Shown: one piece after another, positions 22,294 through 25,118 of the stretch
How positions within the stretch are numbered: the first letter of the stretch is position 1
Layout: each line of letters begins with the position of its first letter
Assembly (NCBI GenBank): GCA_002482765.1
Contig: DLGP01000029.1
Location: forward strand, 23,646 to 48,763
From: Alphaproteobacteria bacterium UBA7691
Lineage (GTDB): Bacteria > Pseudomonadota > Alphaproteobacteria > Ferrovibrionales > Ferrovibrionaceae
Direction of reading: 5' to 3'
Length of the DNA stretch: 25,118 nucleotides
The notes under the pieces: model-generated
The model's database searches: none
What the model saw: the letters and a program-made list of their open reading frames with translations, nothing else
Told to the model about the DNA's origin: nothing
Program-made: the position numbers and the translations under genes

Positions 22294-22938
22294 TTAGCGA
22301 TCCGCCATCTCGGCCAGCCGCTGCACAAAAGCCTGCCGCAATTTCTCAGCCGACTGACGATCCAGATCGCTGGCGGCGCGCAGGAATGGCTCAAAAATCA
22401 GGAAGCCCATGGCGGCCGCCACCAGGGTGACAATGTCCACCGCCGCCGCCTCGCGTGATTCCTGGCGCTGGCTGGCACGATTGTCGATCAGGCGGCGCAG
22501 GGTGGGGAAATCAAGCTGCAATTCACGCGGGTCGCGGCCATCCAGCAGCCAGCGCGCCAGGATGCGCCAATAGGCGGCGCGGGCCTGGGTGGCAGCAAAG
22601 AGCCGCGCGGTCAGAGTCTGGTTCGGATCACCCAGCGCAATACTTTCGCCGGCCGCAGCCGCAAGCTGATCGGCCTGGCGCTGCATCACGGCACGCAGCA
22701 AGGCTTCCTTGCTGCCGAAATGGCGATGCACCAGGCCATGATTGACCTTGGCGGCGGCGGCGATATCGCGCACCGAAACACCGGTGAAACCCCGCGCGGC
22801 AAATAGCTGCGTTGCCGCCGCCAGCAAGGCATCGCGGGGATCAAGCGGTTTTGCCGGGCGGCGCGGCCTGCCCGGGCTGCGTGGTTTGGCCGGACTGCGT
22901 GGCCTGGCCTGGCTGGGCCGCTTTGCCGTAACTGCCAT
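22294..22938 (-). CDS. TetR-family regulator with basic Pro-rich N-terminus
   Basis: 214 residues from ATG 22938; a GTG at 22968 would overlap the MAPEG gene. Residues 6-31 are an unusual Arg/Lys/Pro-rich lead (KRPSQARPRSPAKPRS then PGRPRRPAKP) resembling an AT-hook. The TetR helix-turn-helix follows (ALLAAATQLFAARGFTGVSV then RDIAAAAKVNHGLVHRHFGS). The helical C-terminal ligand domain has a hydrophobic end helix (LVAAAMGFLIFEPFL). It starts 2 bp after the MAPEG stop codon, so the two are cotranscribed, and it lies 79 bp before the alkylsulfatase. It probably represses that gene through the palindrome at 22235-22250 and is relieved by a surfactant or fatty molecule; the ligand is inference. 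Confidence 0.9.
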   Translation of the reverse strand: MAVTAKRPSQARPRSPAKPRSPGRPRRPAKPLDPRDALLAAATQLFAARGFTGVSVRDIAAAAKVNHGLVHRHFGSKEALLRAVMQRQADQLAAAAGESIALGDPNQTLTARLFAATQARAAYWRILARWLLDGRDPRELQLDFPTLRRLIDNRASQRQESREAAAVDIVTLVAAAMGFLIFEPFLRAASDLDRQSAEKLRQAFVQRLAEMADR

Positions 22939-22940
22939 GC

Positions 22941-23336
22941 TCAGGTGAAGCTGATAACCAGCAGCCACAGGCTGGATACCAGGATGCTGATCCAGGTGAG
23001 CAGGATGCCGATGGCGCGGCCCGGCGAGGTGCCCTGGCTGCGGCTCAGGCCCCAGGCATGCAGCACGCGGCCAAGGAACAGCGCAGAACCCAGGCCATGC
23101 AGCGCCCAGACCGGCACGCCGCGATATTCCAGCAGCAACAGCAGGATCAGCGCCAGCGGCACATATTCGATGAAATTGGCATGGGCGCGGCAGGCCAGCG
23201 CCAGGTCGGCATGGCCGCCATCGCCGATGCCCACCTTATGCTTGCCGCGCAGCCGCACCACGCTGCCGGCCAGCGCCAGCAGCAGCAGGCCGAGCAAGGC
23301 GGCATAGATTGGCATGATGACAAAATTCTGCGGCAT
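22941..23336 (-). CDS. MAPEG-family membrane protein
   Basis: A 131-residue four-helix membrane protein of the MAPEG family (eicosanoid and glutathione metabolism relatives). The family signature is CRAHANFIEYVPLALILLLL, with the usual N-terminal helix (YAALLGLLLLALAGSVVRLR) and C-terminal helices (ILLTWISILVSSLWLLVISF). GGGAGG four bases before the ATG supports the start. Bacterial members are poorly characterised; some conjugate glutathione to lipophilic compounds. It leads the minus-strand unit that continues into the TetR gene, suggesting a link to membrane-active substrates such as surfactants or fatty aldehydes. The 134 bp upstream hold no promoter I can name confidently. Confidence 0.9.
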   Translation of the reverse strand: MPQNFVIMPIYAALLGLLLLALAGSVVRLRGKHKVGIGDGGHADLALACRAHANFIEYVPLALILLLLLEYRGVPVWALHGLGSALFLGRVLHAWGLSRSQGTSPGRAIGILLTWISILVSSLWLLVISFT

Positions 23337-23500
23337 GTGGCCTCCCGAATGGCTTGTGATGGCGCCTGCCCGCTCAATCCTGGCGGCATGTCGCCTGGGT
23401 TTTACTGTTTGTAAGCGGAAAATTCCTTGCTGGCGGGCCTTTTTGGACTAGTTTGCCAGTTCTGTAAATCGTGAGCAGCCCGTTCCGGGCCTGGATCGTT

Positions 23501-23851
23501 ATGCCCATACATCATTGGCTGTTTGTTGCCCTGCTTGCAACATTGCCTGCGTTGCTGCTGCCGCTGGCCGCCCTGCCTGGAGCGGAAGTCACGCCCGTAG
23601 CCAACCAGCGCCTGCTGGTATTCTATCCGCCATACCAGCCGGCCGAGAAAGCTTTTGCCGCGCTGGCCGCAGCCGATGCGCGGCCGATTGCCGCCGGTCG
23701 CGTCGGCGCCTGGCTGGTGGCCGGCGATGCCGTGCTGACCAACAAACTTTATCACAATGGCGCCTGGCTGGTGCTGGATGCACGCGCCTGGCTCGCCGGC
23801 TGCCTGGGCTTGAATCCTGACCTGGGCCTGGGCAGCAATCAGACTTCATAG
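23501..23851 (+). CDS. small membrane-anchored hypothetical protein
   Basis: About 116 residues from ATG 23501 (126 from a GTG at 23471; neither has a good ribosome binding site). It starts with a strongly hydrophobic anchor or signal (HHWLFVALLATLPALLLPLA) and then has a compact domain of about 75 residues (RLLVFYPPYQPAEKAFAAL, then AGRVGAWLVAGDAVLTNKLY) likely in the periplasm. I do not recognise the family. The GxAxLVAGD- and WLVLDARAWLAGCL-type strands suggest a small alpha/beta fold. It ends 11 bp before the chemotaxis receptor, so the two are probably cotranscribed, perhaps as a ligand-binding accessory; that link is inference. Confidence 0.65.
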   Translation: MPIHHWLFVALLATLPALLLPLAALPGAEVTPVANQRLLVFYPPYQPAEKAFAALAAADARPIAAGRVGAWLVAGDAVLTNKLYHNGAWLVLDARAWLAGCLGLNPDLGLGSNQTS

Positions 23852-23862
23852 GAAGAATTCCG

Positions 23863-25118
23863 ATGCTACAGACAACCGAAAAACTGCAAGGTGTGGACGC
23901 CCTGCGCCAACAGGCCAGCCGCTTCTTTGCCCTGTGGCTGTGGCTGCATGTGCCGGTGATTGCGCTGATCGGCTGGTTCAACAATACCGGCCTGTGGCTG
24001 CCAACGGCTTTTGCCATATTGCTGGCGCTGGCCGCCTCGCTTTCTGCGGCACGCGATCCGCTGGCGCCGCTGACCCGCTATGTCATGGCCACCGGCTTTG
24101 TCGGCATGGTGTCGCTGCTGGTGAATGCCGCTGCCGGGCCGTGGCAGATTGATGTGCATATGTATTATTTCGCCAGTTTCGCCATCCTGGCGGCCTATTG
24201 CGACTGGCGCGTGGTGCTGCTCGCCGCCGCGCTCACGGCGGTGCATCATCTCGGCCTCAACCTGCTTTTGCCCAGCGCGATCTTCCCCGATGGCGGCAAC
24301 CTGCTGCGTGTGCTGCTGCATGCCGGCATTGTGGTGGTGGAATGCGGCGTGCTGATCTGGCTTTGCCTGGTGCTGGAGCAGCTCTTTGCCAAAAGCGCCA
24401 CCAGCCTGGAGCAGATGCGTGCCGGCATTGCCGAACGCGAGGCACTGGAACAGCAGGCCGCCGCCGAGCGCGCGCGTTTTGCCACCAGCCAGGCGGAACA
24501 GGAACGACGTTTTGAGGCTGCAATCGGCAGCGTGGTGGCCGCTGCCGCCGAGGGCGACCTGGCGCAGCGTGTGGATGTGGCCAGCCTTGATGGCACCATG
24601 CGCCGGGTGGGCGAAGCGGTGAACCGCCTGCTGGCCCGCACCGACGAAGTGCTCAACGCCGTGACCCACATGACCGCCGCCCTGGCGCATGGCGATCTGC
24701 GCCAGCGTATTGATGGCCGTTTTGGCGGCCGCTTCGCCACCATGGTGAATGACCTGAATGCCACCAGCGACAAATTGCGCGATTTTGCCCATCGCCTGGC
24801 CGGCAGCGCCGAGGCAGTGAAGGCAGCTTCCGCAGAAATCTCCACCGGCAGCCAGGATCTGGCCGGCCGCACCGAAGCGCAGGCCGCAGCCATTGAAGAA
24901 ACCGCCGCCTCGATGCAGAGCCTGCTTGATACCGTGCGGCAGAATGCGCGCAACGCACAATCGGCCGCCGCGTTGGCCGGCGGTGCGCGCGACGGCGCCA
25001 ATCAGGGCGGCGCGGTGGTGCGTGATGCGGTGGCTGCGGTGCGCGGCATTGAACAGAGCGCGCAGAAGATCAGCGAGATTGTTGGCCTGATCGACGAAAT
25101 CGCCTTCCAGACCAACCT
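23863..25118 (+). CDS. methyl-accepting chemotaxis protein, 3' end outside window
   Basis: The first 418 codons of a receptor; the frame is open to the last base. AGGAAG at 23850-23855 supports the ATG. Residues 20-175 are hydrophobic, with about five to six membrane helices and almost no periplasmic domain, so the sensor is the membrane part itself. It carries conserved-looking His and aromatic residues (DVHMYYFASFAILAAYCDWR, then VHHLGLNLLLP and FPDGGNLLRVLLHAG). Residues 176-310 form a long helical linker with HAMP-like repeats (EGDLAQRVD, HGDLRQRID). The signalling domain starts near 320 (STGSQDLAGRTEAQAAAIEE, then IVGLIDEIAFQTN) and is cut before the tip and any C-terminal CheR site. Ligand unknown. 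Confidence 0.93.
   Translation, partial: MLQTTEKLQGVDALRQQASRFFALWLWLHVPVIALIGWFNNTGLWLPTAFAILLALAASLSAARDPLAPLTRYVMATGFVGMVSLLVNAAAGPWQIDVHMYYFASFAILAAYCDWRVVLLAAALTAVHHLGLNLLLPSAIFPDGGNLLRVLLHAGIVVVECGVLIWLCLVLEQLFAKSATSLEQMRAGIAEREALEQQAAAERARFATSQAEQERRFEAAIGSVVAAAAEGDLAQRVDVASLDGTMRRVGEAVNRLLARTDEVLNAVTHMTAALAHGDLRQRIDGRFGGRFATMVNDLNATSDKLRDFAHRLAGSAEAVKAASAEISTGSQDLAGRTEAQAAAIEETAASMQSLLDTVRQNARNAQSAAALAGGARDGANQGGAVVRDAVAAVRGIEQSAQKISEIVGLIDEIAFQTN

Overview
The window is high-GC DNA, densely coded on both strands, and looks like the chromosome of a free-living alphaproteobacterium. The main clues are a FixL-like PAS sensor kinase, a Bug-type binding protein, a spermidine/iron-type ABC system with a GpdQ-like phosphodiesterase, and a CHAD protein. 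I cannot name the genus from sequence alone. No rRNA, tRNA, CRISPR array, transposase or integrase is visible.

Layout. (1) 1-1330: an XRE regulator (-) divergent from a solute-binding protein (+). (2) 1319-6860: a regulator/catabolism block. A GntR/FCD regulator and a DUF2817 zinc peptidase-like protein lie on the minus strand. Divergent from them is an operon of a Tat-exported Bug binding protein, an IlvD/Edd sugar-acid dehydratase and an RraA-like aldolase-fold protein. Its promoter carries a perfect 16-bp palindrome between -35 and -10. (3) 6861-7779: two small orphan genes in more AT-rich DNA. (4) 7780-8987: a mobile mystery protein A/B (XRE antitoxin/Fic) cassette preceded by three 16-bp palindromes spaced exactly 33 bp apart. 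(5) 9146-14603: a six-gene phosphodiester-type operon: DeoR regulator, binding protein, two permeases, ATPase and a cytoplasmic GpdQ-like phosphodiesterase. (6) 14609-18619: a CHAD protein with a Pho-box-like site upstream, a hybrid histidine kinase with a FixL-like PAS, and a divergent single-domain response regulator. (7) 18616-23336 (-): MAPEG protein, TetR regulator, secreted alkylsulfatase and GMC oxidoreductase, which reads as an alkyl-sulfate surfactant degradation module with its own promoter and operator. (8) 23501-25118: a small membrane-anchored protein and a chemotaxis receptor cut by the right edge.

How it fits together. Three catabolic or transport modules (sugar acid, phosphodiester, alkyl sulfate) each sit beside a local regulator, and each has a palindrome in the right place to be that regulator's operator. 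Two regions point to phosphate physiology: the GpdQ operon, and the CHAD gene (CHAD domains bind polyphosphate) with its Pho-box-like site. No single stretch is a proven new system. The least explained and most testable items are the three-operator Fic cassette with a non-canonical Fic motif, the importer plus intracellular phosphodiesterase operon, and the Pho box/CHAD pairing.
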